The position numbers and the translations under genes were made by a program. A stretch of DNA of 64,000 nucleotides from positions 14,881,425 to 14,945,424 of the forward strand of contig JARUPZ010000002.1 of the NCBI GenBank assembly GCA_031213475.1. Reading direction: 5' to 3'. The stretch comes from Nereocystis luetkeana. Taxonomy: Eukaryota; Sar; Phaeophyceae; Laminariales; Laminariaceae. Of the stretch, positions 50,864 through 64,000 are shown piece after piece. Numbering within the stretch: the first letter of the stretch is position 1; each line of letters begins with the position of its first letter. The notes under the pieces are model-generated. The model saw only the letters and a program-made list of their open reading frames with translations, was not told where the DNA came from and made no database searches.

Positions 50864-51916
50864 ATCACGACCATCCCCGGTCATGCGTGGGGGGGGGCAG
50901 GCGACTAATAATAAGGAATGGCGCAAACGCTGAAAGGAGGCACTCACAAACCTGATCACAAAACTCGGAGCTGTCGTCGCAAAAGCTGCCGGCACAGGGT
51001 ACTACTGCTGTAGTGCAAGAACACTACGTACCAGGTATGCAAATCCTCAAGCGAAATCTGGGTTTTCCAGCGCAATGCCATACCGCTATGTTATACCAGG
51101 TATGGGACCGTATATATATATATATATATATTTATTTATTTTTCCATCCCATTCATTATCTTCGCAGATCTTCTTCTCTCTCTCCTTCCAACTCGTAACT
51201 CAGATCCGGGGTCACATAGCAGGCTCTTCTCCCCCCTTCCCGCTACGGTACGTGCCTTCATTTTTTATCACGACCATCCCCGGTCATGCGTGGGGGGGGG
51301 CAGGCGACTAATAATAAGGAATGGCGCAAACGCTGAAAGGAGGCACTCACAAACCTGATCACAAAACTCGGAGCTGTCGTCGCAAAAGCTGCCGGCACAG
51401 GGTACTACTGCTGTAGTGCAAGAACACTACGTACCAGGTATGCAAATCCTCAAGCGAAATCTGGGTTTTCCAGCGCAATGCCATACCGCTATGTTATACC
51501 AGGGTACCAGGTATGGGACCGTATATATATATATATATATTTATTTATTTTTCCATCCCATTCATTATCTTCGCAGATCTTCTTCTCTCTCTCCTTCCAA
51601 CTCGTAACTCAGATCCGGGGTCACATAGCAGGCTCTTCTCCCCCCTTCCCGCTACGGTACGTGCCTTCATTTTTTATCACGACCATCCCCGGTCATGCGT
51701 GGGGGGGGGCAGGCGACTAATAATAAGGAATGGCGCAAACGCTGAAAGGAGGCACTCACAAACCTGATCACAAAACTCGGAGCTGTCGTCGCAAAAGCTG
51801 CCGGCACAGGGTACTACTGCTGTAGTGCAAGAACACTACGTACCAGGTATGCAAATCCTCAAGCGAAATCTGGGTTTTCCAGCGCAATGCCATACCGCTA
51901 TGTTATACCAGGTATG
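50864..51916. repeat. tandem repeat of 403-409 bp, 2.6 copies
   Basis: Copies start ATCACGACCATCCCCGGTCA at 50864, 51267 and 51676. The first two units end in a reverse SINE-A 3' part (from CCATCCCATTCATTATCTTC), which adjoins the next unit. The copies are near identical, so the expansion is recent. Confidence 0.9.
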
Positions 51917-53238
51917 GACCTTGTATGGTACCCTGCGGCGGTACGATACTAATCTACTCTGTACCTCAGATACGAGCAGAACAAGACAAAGCTGAATATT
52001 GTTTTATATGTGGAACATATTGAGTGTGGCCCAAGCCTATTCCTAGGTGTTATATACAGTTGGTGATCACGGACCTACCAACCCAGCCATCCGAGTCGTG
52101 AGTGGGGGTGAGCGACAGTATCACCACATCGCCACGGTTCCCACACTGCACTGCCTGCTGTGAAAAGCCGTGAAACAGGGGGTCGTGATCCTCATATTAT
52201 ATCCCGCACAAAAATGCCCGCGTAAGGTGTGGAAACCCTCATTTCGTTCCCGCGGAGGGCGCGGAGCGTACCTTCACCAAACACCCTCTGGACGTACACC
52301 ATCCCTGTCGTGCGTCAACTGGCGGTTCGGCTGGGAGCCTTGCAATTAATTCCCCCTGGCTTTGCTTTCCCGCCAAGGTGATAGATAGTACGGGACCATC
52401 TGCCACACGACGATTGCATCGCGCGTCTCTTCGTCTCTTCCGCGCCTGCCGGTCTAGGAACCAGGTGCGACCCTCTGAACTCACAGGAAACTTTTGATTC
52501 GCTCCTGTGGCGCAAGGAGCAATGATTGATGTGACTCAAGTCGAGCTTGCGAGCATGTGACGGCATCTATATAATAGTCGCGCATGGTTGGCAATATCGC
52601 ATGAGGACCGCAGTGTTGTAGCCGAGGCTTGAAACACTCCTCGAACCTGTCTCCTGATTTCTTGATTGTTTTTCACTTTCCTTCCTATCGCGCCGGCGCC
52701 CACAAGGCTTTCGAATTTTGGTCATGCATGACACGCTGACAGCTATGAGGCCTGAGAATACACGTAGTGAGTAAGCTCATAGTACGATATGTAGCGAACA
52801 TGTCTGGCCTGCACGTTGGATGGGTTTTGCGATTGTGATTGTTCCAGATCTAGTCGCTCCTCCCTGGTTATGCGCACCGGTACAACAGGCGGCACACCAC
52901 ATGCATGTTGGGTATGATATGTCATGGTCACAGCAAGGTTCGAGTACCTGGTATAAACCTTCGTACCTCTGGTACTCGTTTGGAACGCGGGAAAATGGCG
53001 AAAGCTAAAAAAAAGTCGAAAGCCATCTCTCTCGACTTTCTTGTTTTTACTATTGACGTATTTTTTGTTCACCACGAGCTCTTGTCAAAATGCTCTCGGT
53101 ATAGGTCGCGTACTGATGAGGCTCTTCCCTTTAGGTTCTGGGTAGGGGGCATGTGAGATGTATCAAACCCCAGTCGGTCTGCGCTGCTGCTGCAGTCTAG
53201 GATTGCGGCTCTTGAGTTGTAGAGGCAAGTTCAAGGTT

Positions 53239-53340
53239 TAGCCCTTTTTAGGACTGCGGTCCCGTTTTGGGGGCAGTACTTACAGTAGACCTCCACTGGA
53301 TTGCCCCCAAAACGGGACTGCAGTTCTGAAAGGGGTAATA
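53239..53340. mobile_element. hairpin MITE 'AGGACTGCAGT', copy 4
   Basis: This is the best copy: TTAGGACTGCGGTCCCGTTT and TTGGGGGCA at the left pair with TGCCCCCAAAACGGGACTGC at the right, nearly perfect arms of about 38 bp. Confidence 0.75.
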
Positions 53341-53812
53341 GTAAGCTTGAGGAGGTCTACGACAGCACCACATGTACTTGAGCTACTTATATATGAATGT
53401 CGGCTGACTGTTCGATACGCGTAGACCCAACACCCTACCCTCCCCACCATGAATGAGACCCAAGACCAGCCAGTGTTTCTACAGTAGAAGCTTGTGACTT
53501 CTTACCCTTTTGAGCCTTGGGAAAAGAGTTGAACTGAAAAATTGTCGACAAATAGTGACGATTTTACGGCAGCATCGGTCGCGCGAACCAGCCCGGCTTG
53601 CAGAGGTATCACGTTACAGAGGGGTTGATGAGGTTTCTTTGGGGGCGAGGGGTGTACCCGAGCTATGAATACAATCCAAGGACTTCCGGAGACGTGCACA
53701 GCATTAATTTTATATGTAAAAGTTGGGAAAAAAAACATGAGCTGTGGCATCGAGGATTCCGTCGGATTTCATGATCATCGAAAAACTGCGAATGGTATTT
53801 CGATCTCGCCAT

Positions 53813-53902
53813 TTTACCGAGGTATTTCTTCCACTCCAGAGTTATTGGAGCCTGGCCTGCGACCACGGACTGCATTGTATTGTGGCGATGAGTTAATGTG
53901 AG

Positions 53903-53937
<35 letters not shown>
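53813..53937 (+). mobile_element. retroelement 3' tail ending in (AAC)n, copy 3
   Basis: Nearly identical to 25164-25282, including the CTGCGACCACGGACTGCATT block, with a 5-bp GCGAT insertion before the (AAC)n tract. Confidence 0.55.
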
Positions 53938-55278
53938 CTCGTACTCGTACTGCAAGTGGATCACACCCTATTCATATACCAGGTGATGTACGAGTAGACG
54001 GTTGGTGAGACTGCGCTTCCATATTACTCGTTCAAAGCAGCTGTACCAGTTATGTGTACAGGCGTGATATTATACTCCTGTACTGCAGTACTCGTAAATA
54101 TTGCAATCGTGTGTGTTCATATTGGCTACTGAAGAGCCTGTGTCCGAAAGGGTTTGCTTTGTAATTTTGTCCCAGGTAATTTTTTAATTTTAGCGACACC
54201 CAACATCCAATACAGATCCCAACATTCAACCTATTTTAGCCACAGTTTTTTTCTGTTTTGTTTTTTACAGAATTAGAATTCCGTGTGAAAGGGGGAAACG
54301 CCCCCACAACGCATGTGTGATGGTAGTTTGTTTTCAATCGGCCTAAATGTCACACATGTCGGCCTAATTGTCACACATTTTGTACGCGGGTATGATATAG
54401 ACGTACATCAGTACGTACGTAATAGTATCATGAGCGCCATAAATTCGCGACCTACCAGAGGTATGATACCAGGCGCCAACAGTAACAAGGAAGGCTGGGC
54501 AGTTCCTCGGAATGAAGATGTCATGAGGAGTTAGTGTGAATTTTCAACCGTTTTCGTAGTTGAAGCTGGCCCAAGTCGTAGAGACACAGAGTTATTAAAA
54601 TTGTACCTGGAGGCTACTGATAGCTGATAGCAGGCACCATACTGCTGTGTCGCAGTCATACTGCTGTGATAGGAACGTTTCATCGTTTCGTCCATATATA
54701 TCGATGTGGCACTCGCGCGTGGAAGGCGTGGCTAACAGCACGAGCGAAAAGGCTATATACAGCCAGTATTTGTTCCCACGAAATAAGTTTACGAGCAGAC
54801 TGTAAGTGAAGACACACAAGTCAGTATATAAAGTACTGGTAGGCATACTGCCGCGCAACATTGCAGCAGTGCATCTGTAGTAGTATTGTTTCCTCTTGCG
54901 CGGTACGAACACCCTTGCATTGTTGCAGCACCACCTTGCAAAATTTCTCGCGCACTACCTTTTGGTCCATTTCTATCTAGCAGGACGGTCCAGACCCAAC
55001 CCGACCCCAACCCTATCCCAAAACAAATCGGACGGCCGAAAGGCCAACCTCGACCAATCGGACAGAGTGGTATCGCACGAGTTTGTTTGAAATGTGGTGT
55101 TGCAGTCAGGCCTACTCTTCGGTTGCACTTGCGATTCAGTGCTTCAATTGATAACAACCGTGCTTACGGTTGAGACACGACCAAACGCGCACCCCCCACG
55201 AACCCCGCCAAATCGTTCCTGCCCTCGCATTCCGCCTGCTCGAGCTGTCGCATACCAACCACCAAGCTTGCGCTGTAA

Positions 55279-56145
55279 TACAAATGCAGCGAGCGAGCGA
55301 GCGTCCTCGAGGAGGACGCACGCTTCAAGACAGGAGTGACGGTGCGCGGAAGCTATCCGTACGAGAGAGGGGAACCACCGCAACGCCCCCCCCCCCCCCC
55401 CATCACCTGTCCCCTGTGTATCATCTGCCGCGACGTCTCGTCTCACGTCCGCTGGCCACGTTCCACGCGTTTTGCCACCCCGCCCCTCAGGGAGCGGCAG
55501 ATACGAACGGTGCACACGGGGCTTGTAGGTCGTTGGCAGATTGTGTATGGCATGGCGACCTGCGTGAAGAACAATGCGACGAGTGCCGAGTCCTCGGTGG
55601 GTGGTGGCGGCGGCGGCGGTAGCAGTGGCGGCGGTGGTGGTCCTGGCGGTGCTGGCGGTGCTGGCGGTGTTGACCGTGCTGGCGGTGTTGACCGTGCTGG
55701 CGGTGGTGGCGGTGGCAGTGGTGGCGGCGGTGGTGCGACACACGCCGGCGTCCAAGAAACCTTGCTCTGGGTGGCACCCAGCGACGGGGCTTCAAGCGCT
55801 GCGACGGCACCAACGACGACTACGACGAATACGGCGGAACCGCAAGCAGCGCCTGTTTCCAGCGTTCGGGCTTCCCTGGTAGAGCCCGAGGGGACCGGGG
55901 GAGGCGGAGGGGGAGATGCTGTCGGGCGGTCGCTTGCCGAGAAACTTGAGGGCGTCGGACCTGTGGAACTAGGGGGATGCGGTGCCCGACGGGACAGCGG
56001 TATGGATGGTGGTGGTGAGGATGCGATTCCGACGGTGTTGCCGACGTCGGAGGAGCGGCTGGTGAGCAACGGGACGGGTTCGGAGGGGGCGGCCGTGGTG
56101 GTGGCGGAGGAGCCTTCTCCTCGGGAAGGGGGTGCTTGCCCGGCG
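55279..56145 (+). CDS. possible upstream exon of the Tudor-like gene (Gly-rich)
   Basis: The frame is open from 55279 with no in-frame ATG before about 55552, so an exon start or upstream exon is missing from this model. It encodes a short Cys-containing segment (ITCPLCIICRD), a long Gly/Ala/Ser-rich tract (about 55590-55740) and a Glu/Gly/Val-rich part ending GGACPA at a good donor GTGAGT. Joining to 57128 keeps phase 0, and both pieces share the same low-complexity style. The Cys pairs do not make a full RING. Reading this as an exon of the downstream gene is inference. Confidence 0.4.
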
Positions 56146-57127
56146 GTGAGTGACCGGGATGTGTTGGTGTTTTGCTGTTTGGAGGATGGTGGTGGTGATG
56201 GTTGTGGTGGTGACGGTGGTAGTGTCGGTGTCGGTGTTAGTTGGTGTGTGTTGGTGGTGTGTTGGTGTTCGTTGTGTTGGCGGTGTTTTAGGTGTTAGTT
56301 CTGGTGGTGGTGTCTTGGTGCGGTGGTGTATTGGTTGTGTTGGTTTGTGTAGGTGTTGGTGTCGGTTGTATTGTTGTTGTGATTGTTGTCATTTTTGTTG
56401 TTGTTGCTGGTGGTGGTGGTGGTGGTGGTGACAATACTGGTGGTGGTAGTCGTGGGGATAGTGAAGATGTGCTGGTATTGGTGGTGGCTTTCGTGGTGGT
56501 GGTTTTTGTGCTAGTTCAGGTTAGTGTCGTTGCTGGTGTTGTGGTGTTCGTTGGGTCGGTGTTGATGTTGTTGTTGGTGTTGATGTTGATGTTGGCGGCG
56601 ATGGTGTTGGTGTTGTTGCTGGTGTGGATGCCGATGCTGTTGGTGGTTGCCCCGGGCGGAAAACGGAGGGTGCTGTAATGGAGCTTTTTCTGGCGATAGA
56701 GCGTCAAGTACGACTTGCTCCGATCGTGTCGGCGAGGGGATGGTGTTGTTCCGACCGTTCGCATCCCTTGTATCGCACTCCGCCCGGTTCATGCCTGTTG
56801 CTGCCCAGGGGTGGGGAGAAGGCCTGGTTTCCGCACACAATTTTGTTTGAAACCTTCGGCCCATCCGTGGTCCGTCACCCCCGCGGCTGTGGTGACGGCA
56901 GCGGGTACTACTACTGTAGTCAAGCGTGCTAATTTTTTGCTGCGCTGTTGTGGATACAGGCTTGCCCGCAGACCTTGACGGGGTGGACAATCTTGATGCC
57001 AGGCTTCGGAGGAAGAGTATCAGTATTTCTCCCCACAACGATTTTTTTTGTTCCGTGTTTAGCATCGGAAGCACCGAATGCCCGGGGATAAACAGTCGAC
57101 CGCCTTCCCCCTGTCCATGTCAACCAG
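56146..57127 (+). other. intron with GGT/GTT-rich low-complexity sequence
   Basis: The first 500 bp is a degenerate (GGT)n/(GTT)n tract lacking long unique sequence; the last 450 bp is unique. Similar GGT-rich sequence recurs at 58483-58740, just after the next donor. Such G-rich tracts can form quadruplexes on the non-template strand. Confidence 0.5.
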
Positions 57128-58482
57128 CTAATGCAGAGCAAGGGCCAGCCGGTGGAGCTCGCGACACCCCTGCAAGCACAGTCGGGTGCGGAGAAGCAGC
57201 CACCGCCTGGTCAGGCGTGCCAACACTCTTCTACGCCCGAGAGCGCACCTCTTCGGCATGCCCAACCGACGACGCCGTCACCGCCGACACCGCCTTCGGG
57301 CGGCGTTCACCCAGCTGAGAAAGTCGCGCCGCCTACCCCATCCCCCGCTCAACCTGCCGCGGTTAGGTTGATGATGGCGGCGGCGGCGAAAACGGTGGCA
57401 GCAAGGGTGGCTGCAGCGGGCGCAGCACAAGCAGAAGCAGCAGCAACAAACCCGCCGACAACGCCGCCGCCGCCGCCGCCGAGGCGGCAGGCCGCAGTTT
57501 TGCCTGGGTCTTTGGCTCCGCTGGCTTCTCCGGCGAAGCCGACAAAGGCCCCGGAAGCGCTGCCGCAGGATGAAGGTTTGCCGGGGGGGGCGGCGGCTAA
57601 TGCCGCAATAGTGCCGCCGCTGGCACCGCCGGCAAAGCCAGTGCCGCCCCCTTCCTCTGTCCCTTCCCCGCCGCCACCGAACAAGCCCGCGGCTCCCCCC
57701 GCTCCTGAAGATGGAAAGCGTTCGGAGGCCGCGGCGAGTGTCGAGGCTGCCACCATGCCGCCCCCGTCAGCGGCGTCGCCCGCTGCGCTGTCCCCGTGTG
57801 CGTCTGCGTCTGCGTCCCCGCCCCCGTCCCCAGCCTCACAGAAGGTTCCCCAGGCTCCCCCCACGACTACTCCTCCGTGTGCGCTCCGCTCGCCGCCGGT
57901 GCCCCCTTCTTCTTCCTCCCCCGCTTCTGCTGACCCTGACGCCATGGACGTCGACGACGCTCCCTCGACGACGATCGTGATGGACGAGCCTTTGAAACCC
58001 CGATCCCCCGTTGCCCCAGAACCTGCGCCGCCGCTACCGATAGCGGTAGCACCCACCCCCTCCCCGCCGCCGCCGGCGCCGCGGCCGTCTTCCCCTTCTA
58101 GGGCACCGACGGAGGTACCCGCTTTGTCCACCGCAACGGAGGAGGCGAGGACTGGGCCGACGTCGCTGCCGCCGCCGCCTCCGCCAGCGGTTAAGCGGGC
58201 GCTCGGAGGGGGAGAGGGGGGGGGCGGTGGCGAGAGTGACGCCGCTGAAGAGGGCGGATCCCGCCAGGAGGAGCTATCGGCGCCGAAGAAAAGAAGGGCT
58301 AAGGTTGCTGCCGAGGAGATCAGGCCGGTCGCGTCGCCGGTGCCGGAGCTCGCGTTGGAGGTGCCACAGGTTTCGGAAGCGGACGTGGGAAAGATGGTCC
58401 TTAGCGAAACGGGCGCCGGCGCGCTGACGGGGGTGGTGGAGAGCTTCGCGGAGGAGGACGACCTCGGCGTGTGGAGCATCCG
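57128..58482 (+). CDS. Pro/Ala-rich exon leading into a Tudor-like domain
   Basis: An open frame of about 450 codons is extremely rich in Pro, Ala and Ser, with a basic patch (KKRRAK, about 58285-58302) that could be a nuclear localisation signal. It ends in the start of a Tudor-like beta-barrel: VGKMVLSETGAGALTGVVES, then FAEEDDLGVWSI. The donor GTGAGT splits an Arg codon, and joining to 60498 gives the continuation YEDGTLEEVDD. Known: Tudor/agenet-type folds bind methylated Lys/Arg or other histone-tail features. Inferred: a chromatin or scaffold protein. The acceptor at 57127 is not confirmed; the alternative is an initiating ATG at 57131. Confidence 0.6.
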
Positions 58483-59566
58483 GTGAGTAGTGGTGGTGGT
58501 GATGGATGGGGTGGTGGTGAGGTTGGTGGTGGGGGGGGGGTGATGGTGTGGCGGGGTTGGTTTTGTTAGCGTTGCTGTTTGGCAGTGTTGGCGGTGTTGT
58601 TGTTGTTCACGTTGTTGTTTGGGAGTGTTGACGTTGCTGTTTGGAAGTGTTAACGGTGTTGGTGTTGGTGTTGCTGTCGGTGTTCGTGGTGGTGGCTGTA
58701 GTGACTGCGGTGGTGGTCATGGTGGGTTTAGCGGTTTTGTAGGGTGTGTGGATACGCCATTCGAGAGCGGTACACGTTCGCCAAAGGTGTGTGCCGCGCG
58801 TGGGCAGTGTGGCAGCTCCCGTCTAGCGTGCCCAGACTGCTCAGACCTCGTGCGTCGTGTTCGTCGGGTTCCCGGTGTGCTGGCTGCCCCGTGATACCAA
58901 CTGTCGTTACTCGCTATATGGTGTGTTTGTCGTCCGTAAGGATTATGCGGGGGTGATTTTAGATATTTTTGTTTCTGGGACACATCGACAGTGAAGACAC
59001 AGAGAGAGAGGAGTAGAGAAATGAGAGAAAGTGAGCGATTACGAGGGCTAAGCTGAAGAGAGCGAGGGACAGAGGGAGGAAAAGGGAGGGAGGTACAGAG
59101 GCAGAGACGAGCAGACAGACAGACAGACTGACCGACCAACCGACTGAGAGAGAGAGAAAGCAAGCGTTATCGGTGGAGGTGGGTAAACGTTAAAAAAACG
59201 ACGGTCTCGTCGCGCTTGAATGGAAGGCATGCGGCCGAGCGGCTGGGCTCGCTGTTTGGGCTGCTCCTGTCGATGTCGCATCCACGAAGACCCTATGCCT
59301 GCCGTTTTGGACAGTGTCTTTTTGTCGCCCCCGTTCGGTTTTGCCGACGACCACGCTACAATAGTACCGCTCCCCTCGCTTCACCGTATGCACATTTCGA
59401 AGTAATTAATATATCAAAAGGCATACCTGGTACGTGGTACACGTACCTGGTACACGGCACAAACCTGGTATGTTTAAGGCGCAAGCGACGTACTTGTAGA
59501 GAGGGCAACTTCTTAAAGCAGCAGAAACAACAAACGTTGCCAGAGTGCCTGACGTATCCGACCGCC

Positions 59567-60472
59567 GTGCTGTGCTGTGCTGTGCTGTGCTTTGCTGTGC
59601 TTTGCTGTGCTTTGCTGTGCTGTCCTGTGCTGTCCTGTGCTGTCCTGTGCTGTGCTGTGCTTTGCTGTGCTTTGCTGTGCTTTGCTGTGCTTTGCTGTGC
59701 TGTGCTGTGCTGTGCTGTGCTGTGCTGTGCTGTGCTGTGCTGTGCTGTGCTGTGCTGTGCTGTGCTGTGCTGTGCTGTGCTGTGCTGTGCTGTGCTGTGC
59801 TGTGCTGTGCTGTGCTGTGCTGTGCTGTGCTGTGCTGTGCTGTGCTGTGCTGTGCTGTGCTGTGCTGTGCTGTGCTGTGCTGTGCTGTGCTGTGCTGTGC
59901 TGTGCTGTGCTGTGCTGTGCTGTGCTGTGCTGTGCTGTGCTGTGCTGTGCTGTGCTGTGCTGTGCTGTGCTGTGCTGTGCTGTGCTGTGCTGTGCTGTGC
60001 TGTGCTGTGCTGTGCTGTGCTGTGCTGTGCTGTGCTGTGCTGTGCTGTGCTGTGCTGTGCTGTGCTGTGCTGTGCTGTGCTGTGCTGTGCTGTGCTGTGC
60101 TGTGCTGTGCTGTGCTGTGCTGTGCTGTGCTGTGCTGTGCTGTGCTGTGCTGTGCTGTGCTGTGCTGTGCTGTGCTGTGCTGTGCTGTGCTGTGCTGTGC
60201 TGTGCTGTGCTGTGCTGTGCTGTGCTGTGCTGTGCTGTGCTGTGCTGTGCTGTGCTGTGCTGTGCTGTGCTGTGCTGTGCTGTGCTGTGCTGTGCTGTGC
60301 TGTGCTGTGCTGTGCTGTGCTGTGCTGTGCTGTGCTGTGCTGTGCTGTGCTGTGCTGTGCTGTGCTGTGCTGTGCTGTGCTGTGCTGTGCTGTGCTGTGC
60401 TGTGCTGTGCTGTGCTGTGCTGTGCTGTGCTGTGCTGTGCTGTGCTGTGCTGTGCTGTGCTGTGCTGTGCTG
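59567..60472. repeat. TGTGC pentanucleotide microsatellite, about 0.9 kb
   Basis: From 59701 to 60470 the sequence is an uninterrupted (TGTGC)n of 154 units. The 5' part (59581-59700) carries TTTGC and TGTCC variants alternating with TGTGC, giving a 10-bp higher-order period in blocks. It lies inside the 2,015-bp intron between the two Tudor-like exons, ending about 25 bp before the acceptor. Confidence 0.97.
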
Positions 60473-60497
60473 TTTTTTTCGCGCCGCGATATCGCAG

Positions 60498-60729
60498 GTA
60501 CGAGGACGGCACCTTGGAAGAGGTGGACGACTGCGGAGAGCTTCACGACGACATGTGCGCATTCTTCGAGTTTGCGGGGAATGCGGCGGTTGCCCAGGGG
60601 AGGCAAGTCCGGACGCGAAACAGCCCCGCGGTGCAGGAGGAGGTTAGAATGAGGGTATTCAAGGATGAGAGCAGCGCCTTGGGCAGGAGGGTAAGCGTTT
60701 TCCGAGAGAAAGTTCTTCGGGATGGCGAG
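60498..60729 (+). CDS. Tudor-like domain exon (gene continues past the window)
   Basis: After acceptor ATCGCAG the exon reads YEDGTLEEVDDCGELHDDMC, completing the Tudor-like domain begun at 58390-58482. It then reads AFFEFAGNAAVAQGRQVRTR and a basic segment ending SSALGRRVSVFREKVLRDGE at donor GTGAGT, in phase 0. The LGRRV...DGE end resembles the start of a second similar domain whose rest would lie beyond the following CTTG array. The gene is incomplete here. Confidence 0.7.
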
Positions 60730-60872
60730 GTGAGTCCCCCCCCCCCCCCCCGCGATTTTTTCAATTTTTGACGCGCGCGTAGGCTTGCCTTGCCTGTTGT
60801 AGTTTGCTTCTGAAGTAAGTGTGCCCACGTTTGATCTGTTGGTTTTGAGTTAGCTTTGCTATGCTGTGGTCG

Positions 60873-64000
<3,128 letters not shown>

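Larger units (their letters stand above)
51917..55278. other. gene-free 3.4 kb before the Tudor-like gene
   Basis: It contains one AGGACTGCAGT MITE and one (AAC)n retroelement tail. The remainder shows nothing I can identify. An upstream exon of the following gene may be hidden near its end. Confidence 0.4.

Noticed and set aside
55390-55460. RING or zinc-finger domain (CPLCIICRD)
   Set aside because: Only three Cys close together with no matching His/Cys pairs downstream.
55144-56069. Minus-strand frames opposite the Gly-rich exon
   Set aside because: They are mirror translations of GGT/GGC repeats (Pro/Thr/His-rich) with no splice or domain evidence.
56937-57318. Alternative exon beginning after TGGATACAG with LPADLDGVDNLDARLRRK
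   Set aside because: It is in a different frame from the 57128 exon and ends in a stop; joining would break the Tudor-like reading frame.
57349-58479. Minus-strand frame of 376 codons opposite the Pro/Ala-rich exon
   Set aside because: It arises from GC-rich codon composition; the plus strand is supported by the Tudor-like domain spanning the splice junction.
59216-60771. Very long open frames on both strands (about 350-490 codons) across the TGTGC array
   Set aside because: They exist only because a 5-bp repeat without stop codons is open in every frame. The array lies in an intron with good splice sites on each side.

Overview
The window is eukaryotic nuclear DNA. Protein-coding exons are split by GT-AG introns of 0.4 to 7.3 kb, homopolymer and microsatellite tracts are abundant, and tRNA-derived SINEs, hairpin MITEs and LTR/LINE remnants fill the non-coding space. 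The protein families (an SGNH-hydrolase type with a GxSxTAGHD block I, an LDTGSPQ retropepsin-like fragment, a Tudor-like domain in a very Pro/Ala-rich protein) together with about 50% GC suggest a stramenopile, most likely a brown alga. This is inference from style and family resemblance; no rRNA or organelle marker is present to fix it.

Layout. (1) 1279-17418 (+): a seven-exon gene for an N-terminally anchored, 682-residue SGNH-hydrolase-like protein. (2) 17419-25820: intergenic, with SINEs, an LTR with TATA and polyA signals, a GATC-rich satellite and a LINE 3' end. (3) 25821-40407 (+): a tandem paralogue of the first gene, seven exons and 775 residues, with the same intron positions and phases (0,1,2,0,2,2). 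I joined both models by hand; both stay in frame from ATG to stop. (4) 40408-44091: gene-free. (5) 44092-49346: a badly degraded LTR retrotransposon region with gag-like pieces, a NADAR domain broken by a stop codon, a retropepsin-like DTGS segment, a Pro-rich 3' open frame and LTR-like arms in inverted orientation. (6) 49346-55278: a Harbinger-like TIR element, a roughly 405-bp tandem repeat, a hairpin MITE and other repeats. (7) 55279-64000 (+): the 5' part of a low-complexity protein gene with a Tudor-like domain. Two of its introns hold extreme microsatellites: about 0.9 kb of TGTGC and at least 3,120 bp of uninterrupted CTTG running off the window.

The two SGNH genes are probably functional duplicates acting on an extracellular or endomembrane glycan or ester substrate. 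Nothing in the window identifies that substrate. The rest is mainly a record of mobile-element activity. The most unusual items are the NADAR domain inside the retroelement, the very long intronic microsatellites, two SINE families that share a core, and a palindromic CCAGGTAC word scattered through non-coding DNA.
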